DNA of 64,000 nt from Campylobacteraceae bacterium (GTDB lineage: Bacteria > Campylobacterota > Campylobacteria > Campylobacterales > Sulfurovaceae): NCBI GenBank assembly GCA_027081065.1, contig JALWLW010000019.1:1-64000 (forward strand), written 5' to 3'. Below are positions 8,095-16,700 of this stretch, in pieces. The notes beneath the pieces are model-generated. The model searched no databases, was not told the origin of the DNA, and worked only from the letters and a program-made list of their open reading frames with translations. Position numbers and translations under genes: made by a program. The first letter of the stretch is position 1. Each line of letters opens with the position of its first letter.

Positions 8095-8769
8095 ATGGCA
8101 AATACAAAAATATTACTACTTGAAGATGATGCAAATCTTAATGAAACGATTAGTGAATTTTTAGAAGAGCAAGGCTATGATGTAACGAGTACTTATGATG
8201 GCTATGAAGCTCAAGATATATTATATGAGTCAAAATTTGACCTCTTGCTTTTAGATGTTAATACTCCTGGAATTGATGGTTTTACACTTTTAAAAGAAGC
8301 TCGTGAAAATGGAGTGGTTGCACCCTCTATATTTATTACCTCCTTAGATGGGGTAGATGATTTAGAAAAAGGTTTTCAATCGGGTTGTGATGATTATATA
8401 AGAAAACCTTTTGTTCTTAAAGAGTTAGCCATTCGTGTTGAAACTTTACTTAGACGAGGATTTTTTCATGAGGCAAAAGAGTTAATATCACTTGGTGATG
8501 GGATTGAATATAATACTAAGTCAAATGAATTATTAGTCAATGGTGTGGCTGAGACTTTGGGGAATAAAGAGTCGGCTCTATTTAAATTATTTATACGACA
8601 ACCCGATGAGGTTCTCTCTCATGATAGAATTTATAAAGAGTTGTGGGATTATGATGAAGACCCAAGTGATACAGCACTTCGTACTTATATTAAAAATATT
8701 CGTAAAATTATAGGCAAGGATAGAATTGTTAGTATTAAAAAGCAAGGGTACAAGTTTACATCGGAGTAG
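8095..8769 (+). CDS. OmpR-family response regulator
   Basis: Two-component transcription factor of 224 residues. The receiver domain (about 4-118) has the acidic pocket ED at 10-11, phospho-acceptor D54 in LLLDVNTPGIDG, switch threonine in ITSLDG and lysine in IRKPF. The C-terminal winged helix (about 130-222) includes the OmpR pattern LFIRQPDEVLSHDRIYKELW and ALRTYIKNIRK. It starts 12 nt after the thioredoxin stop and overlaps the histidine kinase gene downstream, its presumed partner. Target genes cannot be told from the sequence. Confidence 0.93.
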   Translation: MANTKILLLEDDANLNETISEFLEEQGYDVTSTYDGYEAQDILYESKFDLLLLDVNTPGIDGFTLLKEARENGVVAPSIFITSLDGVDDLEKGFQSGCDDYIRKPFVLKELAIRVETLLRRGFFHEAKELISLGDGIEYNTKSNELLVNGVAETLGNKESALFKLFIRQPDEVLSHDRIYKELWDYDEDPSDTALRTYIKNIRKIIGKDRIVSIKKQGYKFTSE

Positions 8770-9940
8770 TGAACGACGTTCACTATTCCGATTCTTAGCA
8801 CTTTATATTACATTGGTGACACTTCTTTTAGTTGTTCTGGGTATGTTGCATTATAAAAGTCAAGAAGAATTGATGTTTTCAAATCAACGGATAGTACTCT
8901 CTGAATATGCGAATAAACAATATAAAGCACTAAAAAAATTTCATAATGAGAGTTACCCTAAAAGTAAAATTTATCCTCGTAGTTATAAATATCGTTCTGC
9001 TATTCACGACCTCTCTGGTGAAAAAATTTTCTCACTTATGAAACATGAACCAAGGCACTTTGGTCGAGATATTTATCGTGTTAAAGAGACCATACATTTT
9101 CTAAAAACTTTAGATGATAACTATTATTTAGGGGCAAAATATCTTTTTATTGAAGTAGATGAAGATTTAACTTGGAAAGATGATGTAATAAAAGATATTA
9201 TTGTTTATGGAACAGTCACCCTAATTATTTTGGCAATTTTTGGGTTCTTTTTTGTGAGTATTTTTTTACGACCTATGCGAGACTCTATTACTCTTTTAGA
9301 TGATTTTATTAAAGATACAACACATGAGTTAAATACCCCTATTTCAGCTATTTTAGCTAATGTTGAAATGATGGATAAAAGTGTAATGGGTGCAAAAAAT
9401 GAAAAAAAACTAGCACGTATTAATATTGCAGCTAAAACAGTTTCTCATCTTTATCAAGATTTAACCTACTTGACTTTAAGCCATAATAGAGAATCAAAAG
9501 ATGAGTGGATAGATTTAAAACAGCTTATTATTGATAGAGTAGAATACTTTGCTATTTTAGCTGGTTCAAAAAAGATTACTTTTGAATTAGATTTAAAAGA
9601 TTCAGCACTTTTTATTGATGGGGTTAAAATCGCTCGAGTCTTAGATAATTTAATTTCAAATGCCATTAAATATAACAAACGAAATGGGACTATTTACATT
9701 GTTTTACGTAAAGCATATCTCTCAGTCCAAGATACAGGTATAGGGATTGAAGCTAAAGAAGTTAATGAAATTTTTGAACGTTATACACGTTTTAATTCTT
9801 CAGAGGGTGGTTTTGGAATTGGGCTAAATATCGTTAAAAGTATTATTAATGAATATGACTTACAAATTGATGTAGACTCAGTTTTAAATGAGGGGACAAC
9901 CATTCGTGTAGATTTTTTAAAAGGAACAATAGATGGCTAA
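8726..9940 (+). CDS. Membrane sensor histidine kinase
   Basis: Inner-membrane kinase of 404 residues, partner of the preceding regulator. It has two membrane segments (about residues 20-42 and 150-178) flanking a periplasmic sensor of about 105 residues. The H box is KDTTHELNTPIS with phospho-histidine 200, the N box DNLISNAIKYN, G1 DTGIGI and G2 GGFGIGLNIV. The start is probably the TTG at 8726 with AAGGA at 8716-8720, which means a 44-nt overlap with the regulator; no ATG exists before the first membrane helix. Its stop overlaps the next gene by 8 nt. Confidence 0.9.
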   Translation: MLVLKSKGTSLHRSSERRSLFRFLALYITLVTLLLVVLGMLHYKSQEELMFSNQRIVLSEYANKQYKALKKFHNESYPKSKIYPRSYKYRSAIHDLSGEKIFSLMKHEPRHFGRDIYRVKETIHFLKTLDDNYYLGAKYLFIEVDEDLTWKDDVIKDIIVYGTVTLIILAIFGFFFVSIFLRPMRDSITLLDDFIKDTTHELNTPISAILANVEMMDKSVMGAKNEKKLARINIAAKTVSHLYQDLTYLTLSHNRESKDEWIDLKQLIIDRVEYFAILAGSKKITFELDLKDSALFIDGVKIARVLDNLISNAIKYNKRNGTIYIVLRKAYLSVQDTGIGIEAKEVNEIFERYTRFNSSEGGFGIGLNIVKSIINEYDLQIDVDSVLNEGTTIRVDFLKGTIDG

Positions 9941-10265
9941 AATGATAATACTGATTTTTTTGACCTTAGGTTTAAATGCTACAAGTAATATTTATCAAGA
10001 TGTTTGTGTTAAATGTCATCAGTATCAACCAGCAACTTTAGAGAAAATGTTTATGCTCTATTTAAAGACTTATAGTGTTGAGCTTAGTTTTAAAGTCTCT
10101 CTTAAAGAGTATTTACAAAATCCTACTGAGGAAAAATCTTTAATTGGGAGTGCTTTTATTAAAAATTTTTCAGTTAAAGATGTTACCAAGCTAACCGATA
10201 AAGAGCTTGATGAAGCACTTGATACTTATTGGGACTTATATAATCCTAAAAATAATTTGAAATAA
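9933..10265 (+). CDS. Small exported c-type cytochrome-like protein
   Basis: A 110-residue protein with a short signal peptide (about residues 1-18) and one haem-binding motif, CVKCH (C25, C28, H29). Beyond that it resembles no cytochrome class I know. A possible distal methionine ligand is M34 or M37 (KMFMLYL), which is unusually close to the haem motif. It is the last gene of the thioredoxin/two-component operon and overlaps the kinase by 8 nt, so it may be a redox or haem partner of the periplasmic sensor. That link is inference. Confidence 0.75.
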   Translation: MAKMIILIFLTLGLNATSNIYQDVCVKCHQYQPATLEKMFMLYLKTYSVELSFKVSLKEYLQNPTEEKSLIGSAFIKNFSVKDVTKLTDKELDEALDTYWDLYNPKNNLK

Positions 10266-10281
10266 TATGCTTATTTTTAGT

Positions 10282-10287
10282 TATAAT
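10282..10287 (+). promoter_or_regulatory. -10 box for kdsA
   Basis: A perfect TATAAT lies 27 nt before the kdsA ATG, just past the stop of the cytochrome gene. Confidence 0.5.
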
Positions 10288-10314
10288 TCTGCGAGAAAAG
10301 TAAAAAGGTAAGAG

Positions 10315-11115
10315 ATGATATTAATAGCAGGTCCATGTGTACTAGAGAGTCGTGATACAGTCATGAAAATTGCAGAGTCACTCAATCAATATCATGAAGA
10401 TTGTACAAAAGATTTTTATTTTAAAGCGAGTTTTGACAAAGCCAATAGAACTTCTTTAGATTCTTTTAGAGGACCTGGGCTCGATGAAGGCTTAAAAATG
10501 CTTCAAGAAGTTAAAGAGCAGTTTGGTTATAAGATTTTAACGGATGTTCATGACTATAGCCAACCACAGTCAGCTGCTGAAGTTGCTGATGTTTTACAAA
10601 TTCCTGCTTTTTTATGTCGTCAAACAGATTTACTCGTAGCTGCTGCAAAAACAGGTGCTGTGGTTAACATTAAAAAAGGGCAATTCCTAGCACCACAAGC
10701 AATGGAACACTCTGTCGCAAAGGTGCTTAAAACTCGTGGTTTTGAAGGTGTTGTCTCTTATGAAAATGCTGATAAATATAATGTTTGGTTGACAGAGCGT
10801 GGCTCTTCTTTTGGGTATGGAAACTTAGTAGTAGATATGAGAGGGTTAAAACAGATGCGAGAGTTTGCACCTGTTATTTTTGATGCAACCCATTCGGTAC
10901 AACAACCAGCCTCTGGTGGGGCGACTTCTGGTGGAGATTCGGCTTTAGTGCCTTATTTAAGTAGAGCAGCAGCAGCTGTTGGGGTTGATGGTTTCTTTTT
11001 TGAGACCCATTTTGACCCAAGCATTGCGTTAAGTGATGGTCCAAACATGATTAAACTCAATAAATTAGATTTTTTAATGAAACAAATTGAAGCAATACAA
11101 TCAATTGTAGAATAG
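10315..11115 (+). CDS. kdsA: KDO-8-phosphate synthase
   Basis: Condenses phosphoenolpyruvate with arabinose-5-phosphate to give KDO-8-phosphate for the lipopolysaccharide inner core. Family motifs are plain: [11 protein letters not shown] at the N-terminus, [37 protein letters not shown], and the C-terminal [19 protein letters not shown]. The length of 266 is normal. The cysteine in IAGPCV fits the metal-dependent class, though that is not certain by eye. It begins the kdsA-ribH-nusB order found in C. jejuni. A small hairpin follows the stop. Confidence 0.95.
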   Translation: MILIAGPCVLESRDTVMKIAESLNQYHEDCTKDFYFKASFDKANRTSLDSFRGPGLDEGLKMLQEVKEQFGYKILTDVHDYSQPQSAAEVADVLQIPAFLCRQTDLLVAAAKTGAVVNIKKGQFLAPQAMEHSVAKVLKTRGFEGVVSYENADKYNVWLTERGSSFGYGNLVVDMRGLKQMREFAPVIFDATHSVQQPASGGATSGGDSALVPYLSRAAAAVGVDGFFFETHFDPSIALSDGPNMIKLNKLDFLMKQIEAIQSIVE

Positions 11116-11126
11116 ATATACATCGG

Positions 11127-11169
11127 TTCGATTTCATCGAATAGAGCTAAAAGATTAATTGGTTATAAT
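11127..11169 (+). promoter_or_regulatory. Hairpin and -10 box before ribH
   Basis: TTCGAT (11127-11132) pairs with ATCGAA (11136-11141) 12 nt after the kdsA stop, and a perfect TATAAT lies at 11164-11169, 27 nt before the ribH ATG. The arrangement suggests kdsA ends here and ribH has its own promoter. The hairpin lacks a U-tract. Confidence 0.45.
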
Positions 11170-11196
11170 CAACTCATTATTATTTAAAGGAAATCA

Positions 11197-11667
11197 ATGA
11201 CAACAGTAGAAGGTAACTTACAAGTTGACAAGAGTAAAAAAGTAGCAATTATTAATGCCAGATTTAACCATTTTATTACAGACAGATTGGTAGAGGGTGC
11301 TGTAGATACTTATGCAAGACATGGTGGAAATGCAGATGATTTAGACCTCATCTTAGTACCTGGGGCATTTGAAGTTCCCTTTGCATTAGACAAGGCTTTG
11401 GCTTCTGGAAAATATGATGCTGTATGTTGTTTGGGAGCAGTTATTCGTGGGGCAACACCTCATTTTGATTACGTCTCAGCAGAGGCTACTAAAGGTGTGG
11501 CATCGGTAACCATGAAACATGGTAAACCTGCAACATTTGGTGTTTTAACTGTTGATAGCATTGAACAAGCAATTGAACGTGCAGGTACAAAAGCTGGTAA
11601 CAAAGGTGGCGAAGCAATGGCTGGGCTGATTGAACTTATGAATTTGTATACAGCTTTAGAGGCATAA
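11197..11667 (+). CDS. ribH: Lumazine synthase (RibH)
   Basis: Forms 6,7-dimethyl-8-ribityllumazine, the penultimate riboflavin precursor, and usually assembles into 60-mer shells. The sequence has [17 protein letters not shown] (substrate-binding phenylalanine), [26 protein letters not shown] with the catalytic histidine, and [24 protein letters not shown]. The length of 156 is typical. AAAGGA precedes the ATG. It is separated from ribD by about 10 kb, the usual scattered rib arrangement in this phylum. Confidence 0.96.
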   Translation: MTTVEGNLQVDKSKKVAIINARFNHFITDRLVEGAVDTYARHGGNADDLDLILVPGAFEVPFALDKALASGKYDAVCCLGAVIRGATPHFDYVSAEATKGVASVTMKHGKPATFGVLTVDSIEQAIERAGTKAGNKGGEAMAGLIELMNLYTALEA

Positions 11668-11681
11668 TTAAATTTATAATA

Positions 11682-11710
11682 TCGTAGGTTCGGTAAAATC
11701 GAACCTATGA
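11682..11710. terminator. Hairpin after ribH
   Basis: TAGGTTCG (11685-11692) pairs with CGAACCTA (11700-11707), extended to about 11 bp with one G-T pair, around a 7-nt loop. It lies 15 nt after the ribH stop. No U-run follows directly, so it may be a weak terminator or one of the short palindromic repeats seen elsewhere in the window. Confidence 0.5.
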
Positions 11711-11754
11711 AATGTATATTACAATTTATAAATAATAAATTGTAATATACATTT
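11710..11754. repeat. 20-bp perfect AT-rich inverted repeat
   Basis: Bases 11710-11729 are the exact reverse complement of 11735-11754, leaving a 5-nt loop. The element directly abuts the preceding hairpin and ends 28 nt before the nusB ATG. It is almost entirely A and T. It could form an RNA stem in the nusB leader, a DNA cruciform, or a dyad binding site. No match to a known riboswitch is recognised. Confidence 0.75.
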
Positions 11755-11782
11755 AAAAATGTAATAAAGGTAAGAATAAAAT

Positions 11783-12235
11783 ATGGCAACAAGACATCAA
11801 GCAAGAACAGCAGTAGTAGGACTTTTATACGCATATGATTTAGGTAATGAAGAGATTTCAACCTTTACAGATACTATTTTAGAAGAAGATAAAATTAGAA
11901 ACAAACAAAGAGAGTTTTCACATGCTCTTTTTAATGGAACAATTGAAAATTTAAAAATTATTGATGCTGAGATTCAAAAGCATCTTAGAGGATGGGATTA
12001 TAACTCTATTGGTAAAGTAGAAAAAGCTATTATGCGTTTGGCAACTTTTGAGATTATGATTGAGGGGATAGATAAACGTATTATCATCAATGAAGCGATT
12101 GAGTTAGCAAAAGCATTGGCTGATGATAGGTCTCCACACTTTATTAATGCTGTGTTGGATGCTGTTGGGAAAGAAGAAGCAGCTAACATTGAAAAACCTG
12201 AAGAGGTAGAAGTTCCAAAAGAGAAACCAGAATAA
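11783..12235 (+). CDS. nusB: Transcription antitermination factor NusB
   Basis: RNA-binding helical protein that joins the NusA/B/E/G complex on rRNA leader transcripts. The N-terminal motif ATRHQARTAVVGLLYAYD and the C-terminal IIINEAIELAKALADDRSPH with FINAVLDAV are diagnostic. The length of 150 includes an acidic, glutamate-rich tail (EKPEEVEVPKEKPE) a little longer than usual. mqnC begins 10 nt after the stop, suggesting cotranscription. The leader contains a 20-bp hairpin. Confidence 0.95.
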   Translation: MATRHQARTAVVGLLYAYDLGNEEISTFTDTILEEDKIRNKQREFSHALFNGTIENLKIIDAEIQKHLRGWDYNSIGKVEKAIMRLATFEIMIEGIDKRIIINEAIELAKALADDRSPHFINAVLDAVGKEEAANIEKPEEVEVPKEKPE

Positions 12236-12245
12236 GGATAACAAT

Positions 12246-13307
12246 ATGAGTGCCTTAAAGAACAGAAGAATGACTGTAGATGAAGCAATAGAACTCATTG
12301 AAAAAGCAGATTTAAAAACTTTAGGTCGCATGGCTTCTGAGATGAAAGCAAAACTTCACCCTAAGAAAATAACAACTTTTGTGGTTGACCGAAATATAAA
12401 CTACACCAATATTTGTTGGGTTGACTGTAAGTTTTGTGCTTTTTATACGCATGAGAAAAAAGAAGATGCCTATATTTTGACTTTTGAAGAGATTGACCAA
12501 AAGATAGATGAGCTTTTAGCCATTGGTGGAACACAAATTTTGTTTCAAGGTGGAGTGCATCCAAAACTTCAAATAGAGTGGTATGAGGATTTAGTAGAGC
12601 ATATTTCTAAAAAATATCCACAAGTAACCATTCATGGATTTTCATCTATTGAGATTGATTACATCGCTAATCGTTCTAAAATCTCTATTTCAGAAGTACT
12701 AAGACGACTTAGAGACAAGGGACTAAGCTCTATTCCAGGAGCTGGGGCTGAGATATTGTCTGATAGGGTTCGTGACATAATAGCTCCTAAAAAGCATGAC
12801 AAAGATCAATGGTTAGAAGTGCATAGACAAGCACATAAGTTAGGGGTAAAGTCAACGGCTACGATGATGTATGGAACGGTTGAGACGGTTCGTGAAATTG
12901 TAGAACACTGGGATTATGTACGTCAGCTTCAAGATGAAACAGGTGGGTTTCGAGCTTTTATTATGTGGTCGTATCAAAGTGACCATACACAGTTAAAACG
13001 TGAACTACCAACCATTTCTAAGACCACACCTAATCAGTATTTACGTTATTTAGCTGTAGCACGACTCTTTTTAGACAATGTACCAAACATTCAAAGCTCT
13101 TGGGTAACGCAAGGCTCTTACATTGGTCAAATGGCATTGAAGTTTGGAGCAAATGATTTAGGTTCAACCATGATGGAAGAGAATGTAGTCTCAGCTGCAG
13201 GAGCTGCAAATTCGATGAACCAAGATGAGATGATAGCGTTAATAAGAGATATTGGGGAAAACCCTGCTAAACGTAATACAGCTTATGAGATTTTGGAGCG
13301 ATTTTAA
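12246..13307 (+). CDS. mqnC: Cyclic dehypoxanthinylfutalosine synthase (MqnC)
   Basis: Radical SAM enzyme that cyclises dehypoxanthinylfutalosine in the futalosine route to menaquinone, the route used by Campylobacterota. The [4Fe-4S] motif C-x3-C-x2-C is CWVDCKFC (C57, C61, C64). Other family features are TFVVDRNINYTNICW, QILFQGGVHP, GFSSIEI, SIPGAGAEILSDRVR and STATMMYGTVE. The length of 353 is normal. It lies between nusB (10 nt) and an M16 gene (3 nt). I recall the same mqnC-M16 pair in Helicobacter pylori. Confidence 0.94.
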   Translation: MSALKNRRMTVDEAIELIEKADLKTLGRMASEMKAKLHPKKITTFVVDRNINYTNICWVDCKFCAFYTHEKKEDAYILTFEEIDQKIDELLAIGGTQILFQGGVHPKLQIEWYEDLVEHISKKYPQVTIHGFSSIEIDYIANRSKISISEVLRRLRDKGLSSIPGAGAEILSDRVRDIIAPKKHDKDQWLEVHRQAHKLGVKSTATMMYGTVETVREIVEHWDYVRQLQDETGGFRAFIMWSYQSDHTQLKRELPTISKTTPNQYLRYLAVARLFLDNVPNIQSSWVTQGSYIGQMALKFGANDLGSTMMEENVVSAAGAANSMNQDEMIALIRDIGENPAKRNTAYEILERF

Positions 13308-13310
13308 AAC

Positions 13311-14600
13311 ATGAAAAAAATAATATTATTAACACTAATAACACAAGGAATTTTAATGGCTGCAAACCTAAGTCAGTTAAAAATTAACAATACAGAAGTA
13401 CCATTTATATTTGAAGAAGATAAGAACTTACCAATTATTTCAATGCAATTGATTTTTAAAAATTCAGGAACACTAAGTGATACAAAAGATGGCTTAGTCC
13501 ACCTCTCTTCAGCACTTTTAAATGAAGGCACAAAAACAGATGGAAGTGTAGGGTTTGCAACAAAACTTGAAAATCGAGCCATTTCACTAAGTAGCCATGC
13601 AGGAAAAGAGACATTAGTAATTGAAGTTGGTTCACTTAAAGAGGAGTTCTCTTATGCCATTGAGCGTTTAAAAGAGTTATTGACTGACCCCAATTATAGT
13701 GAAGAGGTATTAGCTAAAATAAAAACGCAAACCATTGGTTCATTGAAGAGAAAAGAGAGTGATTTTGACTATATATCTTCTTTAGAATTAAAGAAAATGC
13801 TCTTTCCTAATTTACCTTTATCAAAACCAAGTCAAGGAACAGTTCAAAGTGTTCAGAGTATTAAATTGGTAGATATAGATAAGCATTTAGGAGACCATTT
13901 AGGGGTAAATAATGCCATTGTGGTAATGGGTGGAGATATTTCTGAAAAAGAGGCTAAAGCTTTTGTCAGTAGTGTTTTAACACTTTTATCTAAGGTTAAA
14001 GCTAAAGAGATTCCTACCATGAAAGCTTTGGCTAAAAAACAGGTGAAAGAAAAAATCTTGAAGAGTGAACAGGCTTATGTCTATTTTGGAGCACCTTTGA
14101 ATCTTTCTTATGATTCAAAAGAGAGACATTTGGCACAAGTAGCTTCATTTATTTTAGGAAGTTCTGGTTTTGGTTCGCGTATGATGGAAGAGATTAGGGT
14201 TAAAAAAGGTTTGGCTTATTCTGCTTATAGTCGTTTTAACATTAACAAAACACACTCTTATTTTTCTGGTTATTTACAGACAAAGATAGAGACAGGAAAC
14301 GAGGCTGTTGATTCAGTAAAAGAGGTAGTTCAAACATTTTTAGATAAAGGGGTAAGTAAAGAAGAGTTAAATGCTGCTCAACAGTTTTTATTAGGTTCTG
14401 AACCTCTTCGAAATGAGACACTTTCTCAACGGTTAGGACGTGCTTTTCAAGAGTATTATACCAATCGACCTTTAGGTTCATCATTTGAAAATTTAAAAAA
14501 GATAGAAGCAATTACTCTTGATGAAATTAATACCTTTATTAAAAAGCATCAAGAGATAGCTCAACTCTCTTTTTCTGTGGTTACAGGACAGCAGAAGTAA
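13311..14600 (+). CDS. M16 peptidase homologue lacking zinc motif
   Basis: An exported protein of 429 residues with a signal peptide (about 1-17) and two M16 half-repeats. Where active enzymes read H-x-x-E-H, this one has HLSSA at residues 64-68, so the zinc-binding glutamate and second histidine are missing. The downstream part retains the family's R/Y region (GFGSRMMEEIRVKKGLAYSA). Inactive M16 subunits commonly pair with an active one, and no active partner is in the window. It starts 3 nt after mqnC. Its 3' end overlaps the convergent EAL gene by 20 bp. Confidence 0.85.
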   Translation: MKKIILLTLITQGILMAANLSQLKINNTEVPFIFEEDKNLPIISMQLIFKNSGTLSDTKDGLVHLSSALLNEGTKTDGSVGFATKLENRAISLSSHAGKETLVIEVGSLKEEFSYAIERLKELLTDPNYSEEVLAKIKTQTIGSLKRKESDFDYISSLELKKMLFPNLPLSKPSQGTVQSVQSIKLVDIDKHLGDHLGVNNAIVVMGGDISEKEAKAFVSSVLTLLSKVKAKEIPTMKALAKKQVKEKILKSEQAYVYFGAPLNLSYDSKERHLAQVASFILGSSGFGSRMMEEIRVKKGLAYSAYSRFNINKTHSYFSGYLQTKIETGNEAVDSVKEVVQTFLDKGVSKEELNAAQQFLLGSEPLRNETLSQRLGRAFQEYYTNRPLGSSFENLKKIEAITLDEINTFIKKHQEIAQLSFSVVTGQQK

Positions 14601-16506
14601 TAAACTCTTTTAGGACACCTGCTTTAGCAAAATAGTGTCCTTGGGAATAGTCTACCCCCAACTCTTTAAGAATGAGGTAAATTTCTTCATTTTCAACAAA
14701 TTCAGCAATGGTTTGTATGTTTCGTTTTTTTGCAAAATAGACAATTGTCTCAACTAAATCTTGTGTAAACTTATCATGTTCAATATTACGTATTAGGCTA
14801 CCATCAATTTTAATGTAGTCAGGTTGATAAGCTTGAATGCGTGAAAAGTTAGACTCTCCTGTACCAAAATCATCTAAGGCAATTTTGACACCATATGTTC
14901 TAATCTCTTGAAGAAATTTTTGTGTATTTCTTTCATTTTTAATTTTTTCATCTTCAATAACTTCAACGGTTATACGATAGGCTTCTGTTTTATATTTTTC
15001 TAAAAGAAGAAAAAATTCATCTCTTGTTCGTTGATCTTCCATATCAAGTGCTGAAAGATTTATGGAGATTTCTATGTCACTATTAAAAAGGGCTCGAAAA
15101 GAATTACGTAAAACAATAGAAGTAATAGTATGATAGTATTTTCCTTCTTTAGCAATTTCTAAAAAATGATAGGGAGAAATGGTGTTGTTATCTGTATCTA
15201 TTAGTCGAACTAAAGATTCATATTTAACTATTTTTTTTGTTTGATTACAAACGATAGGCTGAAAATGAGAAACGATATTATAGGATTCTATAGCTTCTCT
15301 TAACATTTTAAATTTATTTAACTTTTCATTAGAGTCTTTGGTTACTTCTTCTAGAAAGTTTGTTGCGACAATAAATTCCTCTTTTGTTTTTAAAATTTTA
15401 TTTAAACCTATCTTGGCATTATCAAGTGCATCTTTACCATAGGCGAGTGAGCATAAAATAGAGAGTGTATAGTTGACAATACCAATTTGAATGTTTGCTT
15501 TATTGACATTTTCTTGAAAAGTTTTTAAAACTTTAATCATCTCATTTTGATCAATAAATTCATCGTGTTTTTTTACAAAAGCAAATTCACCATTATTTAG
15601 TAAATAAACTTTGTTAAAACCACATTGAGGAGGCATATGATTTAAAAGTTCTTTGGTGAAAATATTTTGTAGGCTTTTAGTGATTTTTTTTGTAAATGAA
15701 CGATTAAGGTATTTAAATTCTTCTATTTTTACTAAAAGAATTACCGATTCATTATGTTGTTTCAGGTAATCATTTAACTGTTCTTCATGGTGAATAATAT
15801 CTGTTACTGGTATGGCTAGGGTAATATACTGTTCAATTTCACCTTCATCATTAATAAGAGGTTGAATGGTTGTTTTAAGATAGTAAAGCTCACCTGATTT
15901 ATTTTTATGCTTGAGAACCCCTGTCCATAGTTTAGTAATTGCAAAAGAGTTGCTTTCTTCAGTATTGATTAATTGGTGAGGTTGTCCTATGAGTTCTTGT
16001 TTTGTAAACCCAGATATATTACAAAATGTTTCATTGACATAGGTAATAATTCCCTCTTTATTCAGTTTAGAAATAATAGCAGAGCTATCTGTAATACTTT
16101 GATACTCTTTAATAAGGTTTTTATTTTGTTTCTCTTTTTTTATGTTTTCAATATGTGTTTGTAGAATTTTGTGATTAATTGGTTTGTGTATGTATCCCTG
16201 TATTCCATAGTTGATACTATTACATAGTAGTTCACCATTTGTATCAACTGAAATAATAATAATAGGAACATCATTATCAATATCTCGAATCATTTTAATA
16301 AACTCTACACCATTGATTTTTGGCATAGATAAATCAGTAATGATTAAGTCAATATTGTGGCTTTTAAATTTTATAAACCCATCAAGTCCATCTTCAGAAA
16401 GTATAAGTTTGGTGCACATTTTTTTGAGTAAATGTGCCGTAATTTCTCGTGTTAGCTTATCATCTTCAATGTAAAGAATATTAAATAAAGTTTGGGTAGA
16501 TGACAT
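14581..16506 (-). CDS. Receiver-PAS-(degenerate GGDEF)-EAL protein
   Basis: A 641-residue cytosolic signalling protein. The domains in order are: receiver (about 8-125, phospho-acceptor aspartate in DLIITDLSMPKING near residue 57); PAS (about 140-240); a GGDEF-like region without GGDEF (about 250-400); and EAL (about 405-641). The EAL motif reads ESL, but the other metal and catalytic residues look present (INLSALD, DDFGTG, DYIKIDG), so it may still hydrolyse cyclic di-GMP. There is no membrane segment; it would be switched on by a histidine kinase elsewhere. It overlaps the M16 gene end to end. Confidence 0.9.
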   Translation of the reverse strand: MSSTQTLFNILYIEDDKLTREITAHLLKKMCTKLILSEDGLDGFIKFKSHNIDLIITDLSMPKINGVEFIKMIRDIDNDVPIIIISVDTNGELLCNSINYGIQGYIHKPINHKILQTHIENIKKEKQNKNLIKEYQSITDSSAIISKLNKEGIITYVNETFCNISGFTKQELIGQPHQLINTEESNSFAITKLWTGVLKHKNKSGELYYLKTTIQPLINDEGEIEQYITLAIPVTDIIHHEEQLNDYLKQHNESVILLVKIEEFKYLNRSFTKKITKSLQNIFTKELLNHMPPQCGFNKVYLLNNGEFAFVKKHDEFIDQNEMIKVLKTFQENVNKANIQIGIVNYTLSILCSLAYGKDALDNAKIGLNKILKTKEEFIVATNFLEEVTKDSNEKLNKFKMLREAIESYNIVSHFQPIVCNQTKKIVKYESLVRLIDTDNNTISPYHFLEIAKEGKYYHTITSIVLRNSFRALFNSDIEISINLSALDMEDQRTRDEFFLLLEKYKTEAYRITVEVIEDEKIKNERNTQKFLQEIRTYGVKIALDDFGTGESNFSRIQAYQPDYIKIDGSLIRNIEHDKFTQDLVETIVYFAKKRNIQTIAEFVENEEIYLILKELGVDYSQGHYFAKAGVLKEFITSAVL

Positions 16507-16670
16507 AGTTGCAGTAATAATTTATCCCTTTCTCTATATGTTGGAATATTTTAGAATAAAAAAATACTTTTGATAAATTTGATGAATAAAAGAAAGACTT
16601 ATAAAAAATATAAGTTACATAACTTAACAGTATAGAGAAAAGGATATAAGTGTTTTGTTATATTTTAATG

Positions 16671-16676
16671 TATAAT
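16671..16676 (+). promoter_or_regulatory. -10 box for recG
   Basis: A perfect TATAAT lies 24 nt before the recG ATG, within the 194-bp divergent gap shared with the EAL-protein gene. The rest of the gap is AT-rich and shows no other feature. Confidence 0.5.
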
Positions 16677-16700
16677 AAACAAAATAAAAAAAGGGTTTAA

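Noticed and set aside
8770..8830. Alternative GTG starts for the histidine kinase after the regulator stop
   Set aside because: The GTG at about 8814 would remove half of the first membrane helix; the TTG at 8726 has a good AAGGA and keeps it.
11116..11196. FMN riboswitch upstream of ribH
   Set aside because: The leader is too short and shows only a 6-bp hairpin; the conserved FMN-aptamer core is absent.
11469..12331. Antisense ORFs across ribH, nusB and mqnC
   Set aside because: They lie wholly over genes with clear family motifs and show no start signals of their own.
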